This document shows positions 26,877 to 34,639 of a stretch of 64,000 nucleotides of DNA, piece by piece. A program made the position numbers and the translations under genes. Each line of letters begins with the position of its first letter. Position 1 is the stretch's first letter. Source of the DNA: Ferruginibacter lapsinanis (lineage in GTDB: Bacteria > Bacteroidota > Bacteroidia > Chitinophagales > Chitinophagaceae); NCBI RefSeq assembly GCF_020783315.1, contig NZ_CP086063.1, positions 2,344,501 to 2,408,500 on the forward strand, given 5' to 3'. Under the pieces are notes generated by a model. The model searched no databases. It saw only the letters and a list, made by a program, of their open reading frames with translations, and was not told where the DNA came from.

Positions 26877-26892
26877 CACTCAAATAAAAATC

Positions 26893-26970
26893 ATGATACA
26901 TCAGTACCACAAAATGTTCACTCTTTCTACAAAGCAACGATGTTGCTGTAACTCCCTATTTATTAACTAA
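26893..26970 (+). CDS. putative Cys-Cys-Cys leader peptide of the TonB receptor unit
   Basis: A 25-codon frame (ATG 26893, TAA 26968) within the long 5' leader. It begins MIHQYHKMF and contains STKQRCCCN, with three consecutive Cys codons (TGT TGC TGT at 26941-26949). It has no resemblance to a functional domain. Nineteen bases after its stop lies a 21-bp dyad followed by TTTTTATTTAT. The arrangement (promoter, operator, leader peptide with a run of one amino acid's codons, hairpin with T-run, structural gene) is that of an attenuator responding to charged tRNA-Cys. The hairpin is weak, so termination is uncertain. Confidence 0.6.
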   Translation: MIHQYHKMFTLSTKQRCCCNSLFIN

Positions 26971-26988
26971 CTATTTTTTTAATCTATT

Positions 26989-27009
26989 AGTCTATCAAAA
27001 TAATAGACT
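26989..27009. promoter_or_regulatory. 21-bp dyad, site 4 (receptor leader; operator or attenuator hairpin)
   Basis: AGTCTAT and ATAGACT form a perfect 7-bp inverted repeat with a 7-base spacer, the same size and half-sites as the three operators above. It is followed by TTTTTATTTAT, so as RNA it could fold into an A+U-rich hairpin with a U-run, and as DNA it could bind the same regulator. It ends 22 bases before the receptor ATG. Confidence 0.6.
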
Positions 27010-27031
27010 TTTTATTTATCAAAACTCAATT

Positions 27032-29617
27032 ATGAAAAGAAGTATTTTATTTTTTGCATTTTTATTGCCACTGATCGCATCTGCCCAAGTGCAGGTAAGT
27101 GGTCGGGTCGTAGGAGAGAAGCTCGAAGGAGTCCCTTCTGCTTCAATAACAATTAAAGGATCTTTTGCAGGAACCAAAGCTGATTCTGCAGGTAATTTTT
27201 CAATATTGGTAAATCAATCACTTCCGTTTAAAGTAAGCGTAACTTCAGTTGGTTATTCTCCTCTAATATATGTGGTAAAGGATGCAGCCAGTGCTACTAA
27301 CCTTGTGTTACAATTAAAAGCGTTGTTTGAAACAGATACGGTTGTTATTACTTCAAGACGCCGTAGAGAGGTTTTACAAGATGTACCTATTCCCATTACA
27401 GTAATTGGTGGCAAACAAGTAGAAGATGCAGGTGCGTTTAACGTTAACCGTGTGAAAGAATTAATACCATCTGTTCAATTGTATACCTCTAATCCTCGTA
27501 ACACTGGTGTTAATATTCGTGGACTTGGTTCTCCGTTTGGCCTTACCAATGATGGTCTTGATCCCGGGGTAGGTATCTATGTTGACGGAGTGTATTATGC
27601 CCGTCCGGCTGCAGCAACATTTGATTTTATTGATGTTGATCAGATCGAGGTTTTACGTGGTCCACAAGGGACATTGTATGGTAAGAATACAACTGCTGGT
27701 GCAATAAGTATCACATCTCGTAAACCAAGTTTTAGACCGGGTGCCACTTTTGAAGTAAGCTACGGTAATTATGGTTATGTTCAGGCTAAAACTTCAATAA
27801 CGGGGCCAATATCAAAAAGATTGGCAGGACGTTTTTCTTTTTCCGGAACACAACGTGATGGTTTAATAGAGAACGTACGTACGTTGAAACATACAAACGA
27901 CATTAATAACCTTGGTTTCCGTGGACAATTATTATATAAGCTATCAGATAAAACTTCCATTACTTTAAGTGGTGATGATTCTCGTCAGCGTCCCGATGGG
28001 TATGCTCAGGTAATAGCTGGTGTAGCACCAACAAAACGTCCCGGGTATCGTCAATTTGATTCGATCATCACAGCACTTAATTATCAATTGCCAAGCAGAA
28101 ATGCATTTGACAGAAAAATTGATCATGATGTGCCTTGGAATTCTAACACTGATTTAGGTGGTGTTGCTTTGAACGTTGATAGTAAAATTGGTCCTGGTAC
28201 ATTAACTTCAACTACAGCTTGGCGCTATTGGAATTGGGATCCATCTAATGATAGAGACTTTACAGGTTTGCAAGCATTAGCAAAATCTCAAAATCCTGCT
28301 AAACATAAAAACTGGTCACAAGAGTTCCGTTATGCAGGTGAGTTCTCACCTCGTTTAAGTGGTGTGGTTGGCTTGTTCTACATTGATCAAGAAGTGAAAA
28401 TTACCGGTACTGAAGAATCAGGAAAAGATCAATGGCGTTTCTCACAAAGTTCAACAAGTAATTTATGGAAAACACCGGGGTTACTGGATGGATTTGGTAT
28501 CAGAACAAACGCTTCGATCAAATCAAAAAGTGCAGCAGTATTTGCTAACGTAGATTGGGCAATAACTGATAAATTTCATGTATTGCCTGGGGTTCGTTAC
28601 AATTACGATGAAAAAGATGTCAACTACAAACGTGCTACTTATGGAGGATTAGATACAGCTACATATGCTGGTACAACTGCTACTAAAACAACGCTGCAAG
28701 GGTTTAAAAATGGTGTGTACACAAACCAGGCGTATACAGCTTATGCAAGTGAAAATAACTTTACATATCAGTTAACACTTTCTTATAAACCTACTAAACG
28801 TATCAATGCTTTTGCTACTTACTCTACCAGCTTTAAACCCGTAGGTGTTAATGTGGCAGGTTTGCCAAATCTTCCTAACGGCAGACCAGACAGTTCTGTA
28901 GCAGTTATAAAACCAGAAGATGTTAAGAGTATACAAGTTGGTATTAAAACCACGCTGGTAGATAATTTGACTTTAAACTTTACCTTCCATAATACTGACA
29001 TTAAAAATTACCAAACAAATGTTCAATCTGCACAGTTGGGTGTTAATCGTGGCTATATAGCAAATGCTGAGAAAGTGAATGTGAAAGGTTTTGAACTGGA
29101 TGCAAATTACAAAGCGACCAAGCATTTTTCATTTAGCGGAGCCTTATCTTATACAGATGCTAAATATGTTACATTCATCAATGCTCCGTTGCCGTTAGAA
29201 AAAACCGGTTTGAAAACGACTGTGGGTAATCTTGATTCAGCATTTGTAGATATTTCAGGAGCTACACTTCCTGGTATTTCTAAATGGTCAGGATCGGTAG
29301 GGGGTGAGTATATAACACCAGTGGCATTTTTGGGTAGTGCAAGTAATTTCTTTGTGGCAGCAGAAGCTTTCTATCGTTCATCTTTCTCTTCAGCTGCAAC
29401 TCCATCTCCATATTTGAATATTGATGGTTATGCGTTAGTGAATGGAAGGATTGGATTTAAAACATCTAAAGGTTTATCAGCATATATATGGGGACGTAAT
29501 TTGTTTAATAAAAATTATTACGAACAACTATTAATTGCTGGTGGTAATGCAGGGCAGATTGGCGCTGTATTGGGCGACCAAAGAACTTACGGTGTAACGT
29601 TACGCTATACTTACTAA
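27032..29617 (+). CDS. TonB-dependent outer-membrane receptor
   Basis: 861 residues. A signal peptide (MKRSILFFAFLLPLIASAQ) is followed by a carboxypeptidase-regulatory-like domain (VQVSGRVVGEKLEGVPSAS, about 20-105), a plug domain (about 115-225; VDQIEVLRGPQGTLYGKN near 210) and a 22-strand-type barrel ending in RYTY with a C-terminal aromatic. It takes up a ligand through the outer membrane with energy from TonB. No SusD partner follows, which argues against a glycan system. Control by the sulfur operator and Cys leader suggests a sulfur-containing ligand such as a sulfonate or sulfate ester (inference). Confidence 0.93.
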   Translation: MKRSILFFAFLLPLIASAQVQVSGRVVGEKLEGVPSASITIKGSFAGTKADSAGNFSILVNQSLPFKVSVTSVGYSPLIYVVKDAASATNLVLQLKALFETDTVVITSRRRREVLQDVPIPITVIGGKQVEDAGAFNVNRVKELIPSVQLYTSNPRNTGVNIRGLGSPFGLTNDGLDPGVGIYVDGVYYARPAAATFDFIDVDQIEVLRGPQGTLYGKNTTAGAISITSRKPSFRPGATFEVSYGNYGYVQAKTSITGPISKRLAGRFSFSGTQRDGLIENVRTLKHTNDINNLGFRGQLLYKLSDKTSITLSGDDSRQRPDGYAQVIAGVAPTKRPGYRQFDSIITALNYQLPSRNAFDRKIDHDVPWNSNTDLGGVALNVDSKIGPGTLTSTTAWRYWNWDPSNDRDFTGLQALAKSQNPAKHKNWSQEFRYAGEFSPRLSGVVGLFYIDQEVKITGTEESGKDQWRFSQSSTSNLWKTPGLLDGFGIRTNASIKSKSAAVFANVDWAITDKFHVLPGVRYNYDEKDVNYKRATYGGLDTATYAGTTATKTTLQGFKNGVYTNQAYTAYASENNFTYQLTLSYKPTKRINAFATYSTSFKPVGVNVAGLPNLPNGRPDSSVAVIKPEDVKSIQVGIKTTLVDNLTLNFTFHNTDIKNYQTNVQSAQLGVNRGYIANAEKVNVKGFELDANYKATKHFSFSGALSYTDAKYVTFINAPLPLEKTGLKTTVGNLDSAFVDISGATLPGISKWSGSVGGEYITPVAFLGSASNFFVAAEAFYRSSFSSAATPSPYLNIDGYALVNGRIGFKTSKGLSAYIWGRNLFNKNYYEQLLIAGGNAGQIGAVLGDQRTYGVTLRYTY

Positions 29618-29696
29618 CAAGTTGGAAGTTGGAGGTTGGAGATTGGTGATTAAAGAGTCAGTAATTTCCAATCTCCAACTTTAAATCTCCAACAAC
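29618..29696. repeat. GTTGGAAGTTGGAG dyad, upstream of tRNA-Cys
   Basis: Left part is TTGGAAGTTGGAGGTTGGAG with ATTGG; the right part carries the complements CCAATCTCCAAC and ATCTCCAAC. The halves pair imperfectly. A sister element lies on the other side of tRNA-Cys (29783-29867). Confidence 0.7.
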
Positions 29697-29698
29697 AA

Positions 29699-29772
29699 AG
29701 CCTCGTGGCCGAGTGGAATTCAGGCTAAGATCTGCAAAATCTTCAACGTTGGTTCGAATCCAACCGGGGCGT
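29699..29772 (+). tRNA. tRNA-Cys (GCA)
   Basis: Cloverleaf visible: anticodon stem AAGAT/ATCTT with loop CTGCAAA (anticodon GCA), T-arm GTTGG-TTCGAAT-CCAAC, D-stem GCC/GGC, discriminator T73 as expected for tRNA-Cys. The acceptor stem pairs at positions 2-7 (one G-T), but position 1 (A) faces G at 72, an unusual mismatch. CCA is not encoded. It is flanked by dyad repeats and lies inside the sulfur region, directly downstream of the TonB receptor. Confidence 0.88.
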
Positions 29773-29782
29773 CAGAAATAGT

Positions 29783-29867
29783 TTAACAAGTCAGAAGTTG
29801 GATGTTGGAAGTTGAGTGTTATTCACTTCCAACACCCAACCTCCAACTTCCAACTTCAAACAGTTTT
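29783..29867. repeat. GTTGGAAGTTGGAG dyad, downstream of tRNA-Cys
   Basis: AAGTCAGAAGTTGGATGTTG and GAAGTTGAGTG on the left face CACTTCCAACACCCAACC and TCCAACTTCCAACTTC on the right. The frame of the next gene stays open through part of it, which would create a false N-terminus (LPTPNLQLPTSNS). Confidence 0.7.
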
Positions 29868-31079
29868 ATGCATTACAATTATTTAGCACTGGCCATTCCT
29901 CTTTTCGTAGGTTTTATGCTATTGGAATATTTTGTGGCAAAGAAAAAGGGATATGATTATTTTCAGTTACATAATTCCATTGCTAATATCAGTATAGGGA
30001 TTGCCGAACGATTAGCGGATGTGTTGATCGCCGGTTTTTTCTTTTTTGTATACGATACCATTCAAAAAAAATATGGTTTGTTTCATTTCAGGCCCAGCGT
30101 AGCATGGTGGATACTGATCTTCTTGTTCACTGATTTTATATGGTATTGGTATCATCGCTTGGCACATGAAATTAATTTGCTTTGGATGGTACATGAAGTA
30201 CATCATCAGAGTGAAGATTTTAATTATACTGTTTCTGCAAGAGTAACAATTTTTCAAGCTATAGTTCGTACTGGCTTTTGGGCTGTGTTACCATTTATTG
30301 GTTTTCCTGCGGAGATGATCACTAGTATGTTACTGATACATGGCTTATATCCATTCTTCATACATACAAGAGTGATAGGGAAGTTAGGGATATTGGAATA
30401 TGTATTGGTTACTCCATCACATCATCGGGTACATCATGCCAGTAACGAAAAGTATCTGGATAAAAATTATGGAGATGTTTTAATTATCTGGGATAAGCTG
30501 TTGGGGACTTTTCAAAAAGAAGAGGAGCAGGAAGAAATAGTATATGGCTTAACGAAACCTTTAAAGTCTTATAGTTTTTTGTGGCAGCATTTTCATTTTG
30601 CAATAGAAATGATATTGGCTGTAAGGACAAAGAAAACTTTCAAAGAAAAACTAAAAGTAATTTTTGGTAAACCTGAAAAAATCGATCCATCCTTGAGAGC
30701 TGAAGCAGAAAAAATATTTCGTGTGAAGCAAGCTCCTGAAAAAATAGATGAGCCGCTGAATAAATATGTGATATTTCAGGTGTTATTTTTATTAGCATCG
30801 CTTTTTGGATTTATAGCATTCGATCATACATTTTCCGTGTTATTTAAAACGATGTATACGCTTTTTGTAGTAGTTACTCTAATCAACTGCGGCGCAATTA
30901 TGGAACAAAAAATCTGGGTATTTAGAGTGGAGTTATTTCGGGCATTTTTAATTTTGTCAGTCATGTTCTTTTATCCGGAACATTTGATGACTAAATTGTT
31001 GTTGGTTTCAGCGGCGTCGGTGTTATTGATTGTTTATTACCGAGATGCGAAGGTCAAATATCTTAATTATGTTTATTAA
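29868..31079 (+). CDS. fatty-acid-hydroxylase/sterol-desaturase superfamily membrane protein
   Basis: 403 residues from ATG 29868 (MHYNYLALAIPL). Several membrane segments surround the diiron histidine boxes: WYWYHRLAHEINLLW near residue 85, HEVHHQSEDFN near 105 and HHRVHHASNEKYLDKNYGD near 185. The family inserts oxygen into lipids, as in fatty acid, sterol or alkylglycerol oxidation; the length and C-terminal extra membrane region resemble alkylglycerol-monooxygenase-like members. The substrate cannot be told. Next gene follows after 10 bp. Confidence 0.88.
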   Translation: MHYNYLALAIPLFVGFMLLEYFVAKKKGYDYFQLHNSIANISIGIAERLADVLIAGFFFFVYDTIQKKYGLFHFRPSVAWWILIFLFTDFIWYWYHRLAHEINLLWMVHEVHHQSEDFNYTVSARVTIFQAIVRTGFWAVLPFIGFPAEMITSMLLIHGLYPFFIHTRVIGKLGILEYVLVTPSHHRVHHASNEKYLDKNYGDVLIIWDKLLGTFQKEEEQEEIVYGLTKPLKSYSFLWQHFHFAIEMILAVRTKKTFKEKLKVIFGKPEKIDPSLRAEAEKIFRVKQAPEKIDEPLNKYVIFQVLFLLASLFGFIAFDHTFSVLFKTMYTLFVVVTLINCGAIMEQKIWVFRVELFRAFLILSVMFFYPEHLMTKLLLVSAASVLLIVYYRDAKVKYLNYVY

Positions 31080-31089
31080 AAATTAAAAA

Positions 31090-31842
31090 ATGAAAAAAAA
31101 TGTATTCCTTTTTTTATTTATTGCAATTACAATGGTTGGTAATGCACAAACCAAAACAGTAACCTCTGATAACCAGGTATGGCTGGGGTATTTGAATCAG
31201 ACCAGAATAACCGATAAATGGGGTATCTGGGCAGATTTTCATTTAAGGACTAAAGAGGATTTCTTTGATAATTTTTCTCAGTCTATTGCAAGGGTAGGAG
31301 CAACATATTATTTGAATGATGAAGCAAAGCTTACTGCAGGGTATGCCTACATTACTAATTACCCGGCGGAAGGGCATAAAAATATTTCTCAGCCCGAGCA
31401 TAGACCATGGCAACAAATTCAATGGCATAATAAATATCCAAATGTAAGATTGATGCAATGGTTCAGGCTAGAGGAAAAATTCAGAAGAAAGATTCTTAAC
31501 GATGACGAGTTAGCAGATGGATATAATTTTAATTTTAAACTTAGGTATAATTTCTTTGCACAGTTCCCCTTGAGTAAAAAACGATTTCAACCAAATACTT
31601 TGTCATTTGTAGTTAACAATGAAGTGCATGTGAATTTTGGAAAAAAGATAGTGTATAATTATTTTGATCAGAACAGATTCTTTTTGGGCTTTGCCTATCA
31701 TGTAAATAAACACGATAACCTGCAATTTGGCTACATGAATCTTTTTCAACAATTACCAGCGGGAAACAAGTATAAAAGTAATAATGTAGCAAGAGTATTT
31801 TATTTTCATAACCTTGATCTGAGGAAAAATAAAACGAAGTAA
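31090..31842 (+). CDS. DUF2490 family outer-membrane protein (second copy)
   Basis: 250 residues with a signal peptide (MKKNVFLFLFIAITMVGNAQ). Barrel-like strands include IWADFHLRTKEDFF, RLEEKFRRK and FNFKLRYNFF, as in DUF2490. It is a diverged paralogue of the protein encoded at 23271-23963, sharing the W/R-rich RxEERF-type strand. It shares a probable transcript with the upstream hydroxylase gene and ends before a good terminator. Confidence 0.85.
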   Translation: MKKNVFLFLFIAITMVGNAQTKTVTSDNQVWLGYLNQTRITDKWGIWADFHLRTKEDFFDNFSQSIARVGATYYLNDEAKLTAGYAYITNYPAEGHKNISQPEHRPWQQIQWHNKYPNVRLMQWFRLEEKFRRKILNDDELADGYNFNFKLRYNFFAQFPLSKKRFQPNTLSFVVNNEVHVNFGKKIVYNYFDQNRFFLGFAYHVNKHDNLQFGYMNLFQQLPAGNKYKSNNVARVFYFHNLDLRKNKTK

Positions 31843-31894
31843 AACAATCTGTACACTATAATTGAGAGTTTCATCCAGTTGTTTTTGGTTTTTA

Positions 31895-31926
31895 AATGCC
31901 GGTAAATTTATTTGCCGGTATTTTTT
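31895..31926 (+). terminator. rho-independent terminator after the second DUF2490 gene
   Basis: AATGCCGGTAAAT (31895-31907) pairs with ATTTGCCGGTATT (31910-31922) with two G-T pairs, followed by further Ts. Confidence 0.75.
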
Positions 31927-31977
31927 AAAAAGCAATCTAAAACAGTATTATCTTTATACACAAGAAAAAATAATAAA

Positions 31978-32862
31978 ATGAAGAAGATATATTTAAGCGA
32001 TTCCGGCCCAAAAGTTTCAGAAGCGATCTATGGTTTTTACAGATGGACAGAGGAGGAGTTATCAGCCACTAAAATGGAGTCGATCATTAATCTTTGTTTG
32101 GAGTTAGGGATCAATACTTTTGATCATGCTGATACTTATGGAGGATATCAATGTGAAGAAGTGTTTGGGAAAGCTATCGCTAATAAAAGTATTAAAAGAG
32201 AAGACCTGGTGTTGTTTACAAAATGCGGTGAAAAAATACCTCATCCGAGTAAGCCTGATATTCGTGTAAGGCATTATGATACATCCAGTGAGCACATCAT
32301 TAAGAGTTTGGATAATTCATTAAAGAATTTGCGTACAGATTATATTGATGTTTTCTTGTTGAATAATTTAGATCCGATCTCTGATCTGGAATCGACGGCA
32401 TTGACATTACAAAAATTAAAAGAATCCGGAAAGATCAAAAATATTGGAGTAGTGAATTTCTCTGTGTTTCAGCATCAATTATTAAGTTCTTATTTGAAAT
32501 CACCGATAGTGACCAATCATATTGAATTAAATCTGTTAAACACTACGGCGTTGGATAACGGACAGATCGATTACATCAAACAAAAATATATGCGTCCGTT
32601 GGCAACAGCGCCTTTGGCCGAAGGAAAAATTGCTGACAGTACTGATAGGGTACCACTTTGGGTAAGAGCAAAATTGGAAGAACTTTCTCCTAAATATAAT
32701 GCAGATATTGAATCGATCGCAGTTGCCTGGTTAGTTAAATTGGGGGCATTGCCATTAATTGGTACTACAGACGAAAAACGTATTCGTAATATTGCCAATG
32801 CATTTAGTATTGATCTGGATAGACAAGACTGGTACAGCTTGTATAATATTGCAAAAGGATAA
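31978..32862 (+). CDS. aldo/keto reductase
   Basis: 294 residues from ATG 31978; upstream extension crosses the terminator hairpin. NAD(P)H-dependent oxidoreductase with an (alpha/beta)8 barrel. Catalytic-site features: NTFDHADTYGGYQCEEVFGKAI (Asp and Tyr near residues 45-50), LVLFTKCGEK (Lys near 80), and IGVVNFSVFQ. The C-terminal cofactor region reads PLIGTTDEKRIRNIA. It resembles the YdhF-like group. Physiological substrate unknown; no clear link to the sulfur genes. Confidence 0.93.
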   Translation: MKKIYLSDSGPKVSEAIYGFYRWTEEELSATKMESIINLCLELGINTFDHADTYGGYQCEEVFGKAIANKSIKREDLVLFTKCGEKIPHPSKPDIRVRHYDTSSEHIIKSLDNSLKNLRTDYIDVFLLNNLDPISDLESTALTLQKLKESGKIKNIGVVNFSVFQHQLLSSYLKSPIVTNHIELNLLNTTALDNGQIDYIKQKYMRPLATAPLAEGKIADSTDRVPLWVRAKLEELSPKYNADIESIAVAWLVKLGALPLIGTTDEKRIRNIANAFSIDLDRQDWYSLYNIAKG

Positions 32863-32897
32863 TTTTTTTGAACGTAGATAAGTTGTTCTGCAACATA

Positions 32898-32931
32898 CAA
32901 AAGCCTTAAAGTATTTACTTTAAGGCTTTTG
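32898..32931. terminator. bidirectional terminator hairpin
   Basis: CAAAAGCCTTAAAG and CTTTAAGGCTTTTG pair perfectly around TATTTA. It lies between the convergent aldo/keto reductase and cysM genes and can serve both. Confidence 0.85.
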
Positions 32932-32933
32932 TA

Positions 32934-33815
32934 TTATTCAAATAAATTGGAAGATAGATACCTGTCTCCTCTGTCGCAAATAATACAAACAATTACACCG
33001 TTGCTTAATGTTTTGGAAAGTTCAATAGCGGCATGTACTGCACCGCCACTACTCATTCCGCTGAAGATCGCTTCTTCTTTTGCCAAACGTTTTGCCATGG
33101 TACGGGCATCGTTTTCGTCCATTTCAATTATGCTGTCTATTCTTCTTTTATCAAAAATTTTAGGAAGATAAGCTTCCTGCCATTTGCGAATACCCGGTAT
33201 ACGTGAACCTTCTTTTGGTTGACAACCTATCACTTGTATACCCGGATTTTGTTCTTTTAAAAATTTTGATACTCCCATGATCGTACCTGTGGTACCCATT
33301 GCGGAAACAAAATGTGTAATCGTATTATACGTGTCCTTCCATATCTCAGGGCCCGTGGTCAGGTAATGCATATTGGCATTGTCGGGATTGTCAAACTGAT
33401 TCAGCATTAAATAACCACCCTTTTTCACTTGCTCTTCTGCGTAATCCCTGGAGCCTTCCATCGATTTCTCTTTAGGAGTAAGGGTGACCTTTGCACCAAA
33501 TGCCTGCATGGTTAAAATTCTTTCTCTTGTGGCATCTTCCGGCATTACCAATTCGATTTCAATCCCAAACAAACTTGCTATCATGGCCAATGCGATCCCG
33601 GTGTTTCCACTGGTAGCCTCTATTAATTTTATACCTTTTTTTATTTCGCCTCTGTCTATAGCTCCTTTGATCATGCCATAAGCAGCTCTGTCTTTTACAC
33701 TTCCTCCAGGATTATGTCCTTCTAATTTTGCATAAATTTTTACGCCTTTATTTACTGAGATCCTTTTGAGTTCCACCATTGGTGTATTACCTACTAAATT
33801 TAAAATGCCTGCCAT
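32934..33815 (-). CDS. cysM: cysteine synthase B-like
   Basis: 293 residues from ATG 33815 (MAGILNLVGNTPMVEL); a longer open frame upstream is non-homologous. PLP lysine K41 in GGSVKDRAAYGMI, TSGNTGIALAMIASL near 66, GTTGTIMGVSKFL near 172. The motif EGSRIPGIRKWQEAYLP near 210 is typical of CysM (thiosulfate- or S-sulfocysteine-forming type) rather than CysK. A -7 box TAAATTTG at 33840-33833 precedes it. With cysK it gives two cysteine synthases in one region. Confidence 0.93.
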   Translation of the reverse strand: MAGILNLVGNTPMVELKRISVNKGVKIYAKLEGHNPGGSVKDRAAYGMIKGAIDRGEIKKGIKLIEATSGNTGIALAMIASLFGIEIELVMPEDATRERILTMQAFGAKVTLTPKEKSMEGSRDYAEEQVKKGGYLMLNQFDNPDNANMHYLTTGPEIWKDTYNTITHFVSAMGTTGTIMGVSKFLKEQNPGIQVIGCQPKEGSRIPGIRKWQEAYLPKIFDKRRIDSIIEMDENDARTMAKRLAKEEAIFSGMSSGGAVHAAIELSKTLSNGVIVCIICDRGDRYLSSNLFE

Positions 33816-33922
33816 ATGCTTCTTTTGAATACCAAATTTATGCGATAATATCAGAAAAGCTTTCAAAAAATAGGGGTTATTGGGTATTGACTGGTATAGA
33901 TGTTTACACGATTTTTGATAAT

Positions 33923-34639
33923 ATGGAAAGTGGGAACAATGGATATCAATTAAGATTTCAGCAAAACAGCAAAATTGCACTGGTATTAGTGGTTGTGCCG
34001 ATTGTTGGTGTTCTGCTGATGTTGTTCCCTTTAGCGTTCCTGAATGTAGAGATACCGGAATGGGGCCTGTTTACCATCATAATGATCGGTATCATATTTA
34101 TAGTAGGATTTACAATTTACCTGGTCATCAATAAAACTGTTGTAGATTGTAATGTAACAATTAATGCAGATGGTTTTCGGTATGAATTACAGGGAGCATC
34201 ATTCATGTACCCACGTAAAATTTTTTTTAGTACTTGGGATAATATTTCAAATATATCAGACAGTACTGATACTAAAAGTTCACTTACTTTTTATCAGGTT
34301 GGATTTATATCACCAGCGTTTACGGCCACATTTAATTTTAGACAGGGGTATGAATCAGATGTGCATTTTTTTTGGAGTGATCTGCAACGATATAAAAATC
34401 ACTACAACATACAGCATGGGAAAATGAAACGAATCGGCAGCAAAAACTTTTATGACGCCGGTTGGGCATGGCTGCTTACTCAGCTTATTTACCTGATGCT
34501 ACTGTCGATAGCTGTAATAAAATTTAACTATCCCGATCTGCTAAGTTGGTGGCGTATTACAGGCTTTGTGTGTTTTGCTTTAATATGGTTGGTCAATTAC
34601 CATACAAATCGAAAACAAAAAAATAATCAGTCATCATAA
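33923..34639 (+). CDS. hypothetical membrane protein
   Basis: 238 residues from ATG 33923 (MESGNNGYQL); earlier starts overlap cysM promoter sequence. Two adjacent membrane segments lie at about 20-75 and two more at about 175-220, flanking a central soluble part (VDCNVTINADGFRYELQG, FFSTWDNISNISDS) that looks like a PH-like fold. No family recognised. Its 3' end overlaps ispH by 6 bp on the opposite strand. Confidence 0.75.
   Translation: MESGNNGYQLRFQQNSKIALVLVVVPIVGVLLMLFPLAFLNVEIPEWGLFTIIMIGIIFIVGFTIYLVINKTVVDCNVTINADGFRYELQGASFMYPRKIFFSTWDNISNISDSTDTKSSLTFYQVGFISPAFTATFNFRQGYESDVHFFWSDLQRYKNHYNIQHGKMKRIGSKNFYDAGWAWLLTQLIYLMLLSIAVIKFNYPDLLSWWRITGFVCFALIWLVNYHTNRKQKNNQSS

Noticed and set aside
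26989..27015. Site 4 dyad as a strong rho-independent terminator
   Set aside because: The stem has only two G-C pairs in seven, so termination would be weak. Its half-sites match the operator pattern better; both roles are left open.
33816..33980. N-terminal extension of cysM with several cysteines (MQFCCFAEI...)
   Set aside because: It runs antisense through the promoter and start of the divergent membrane-protein gene and has no family similarity; a -7 box lies at 33840-33833, so it is not translated.
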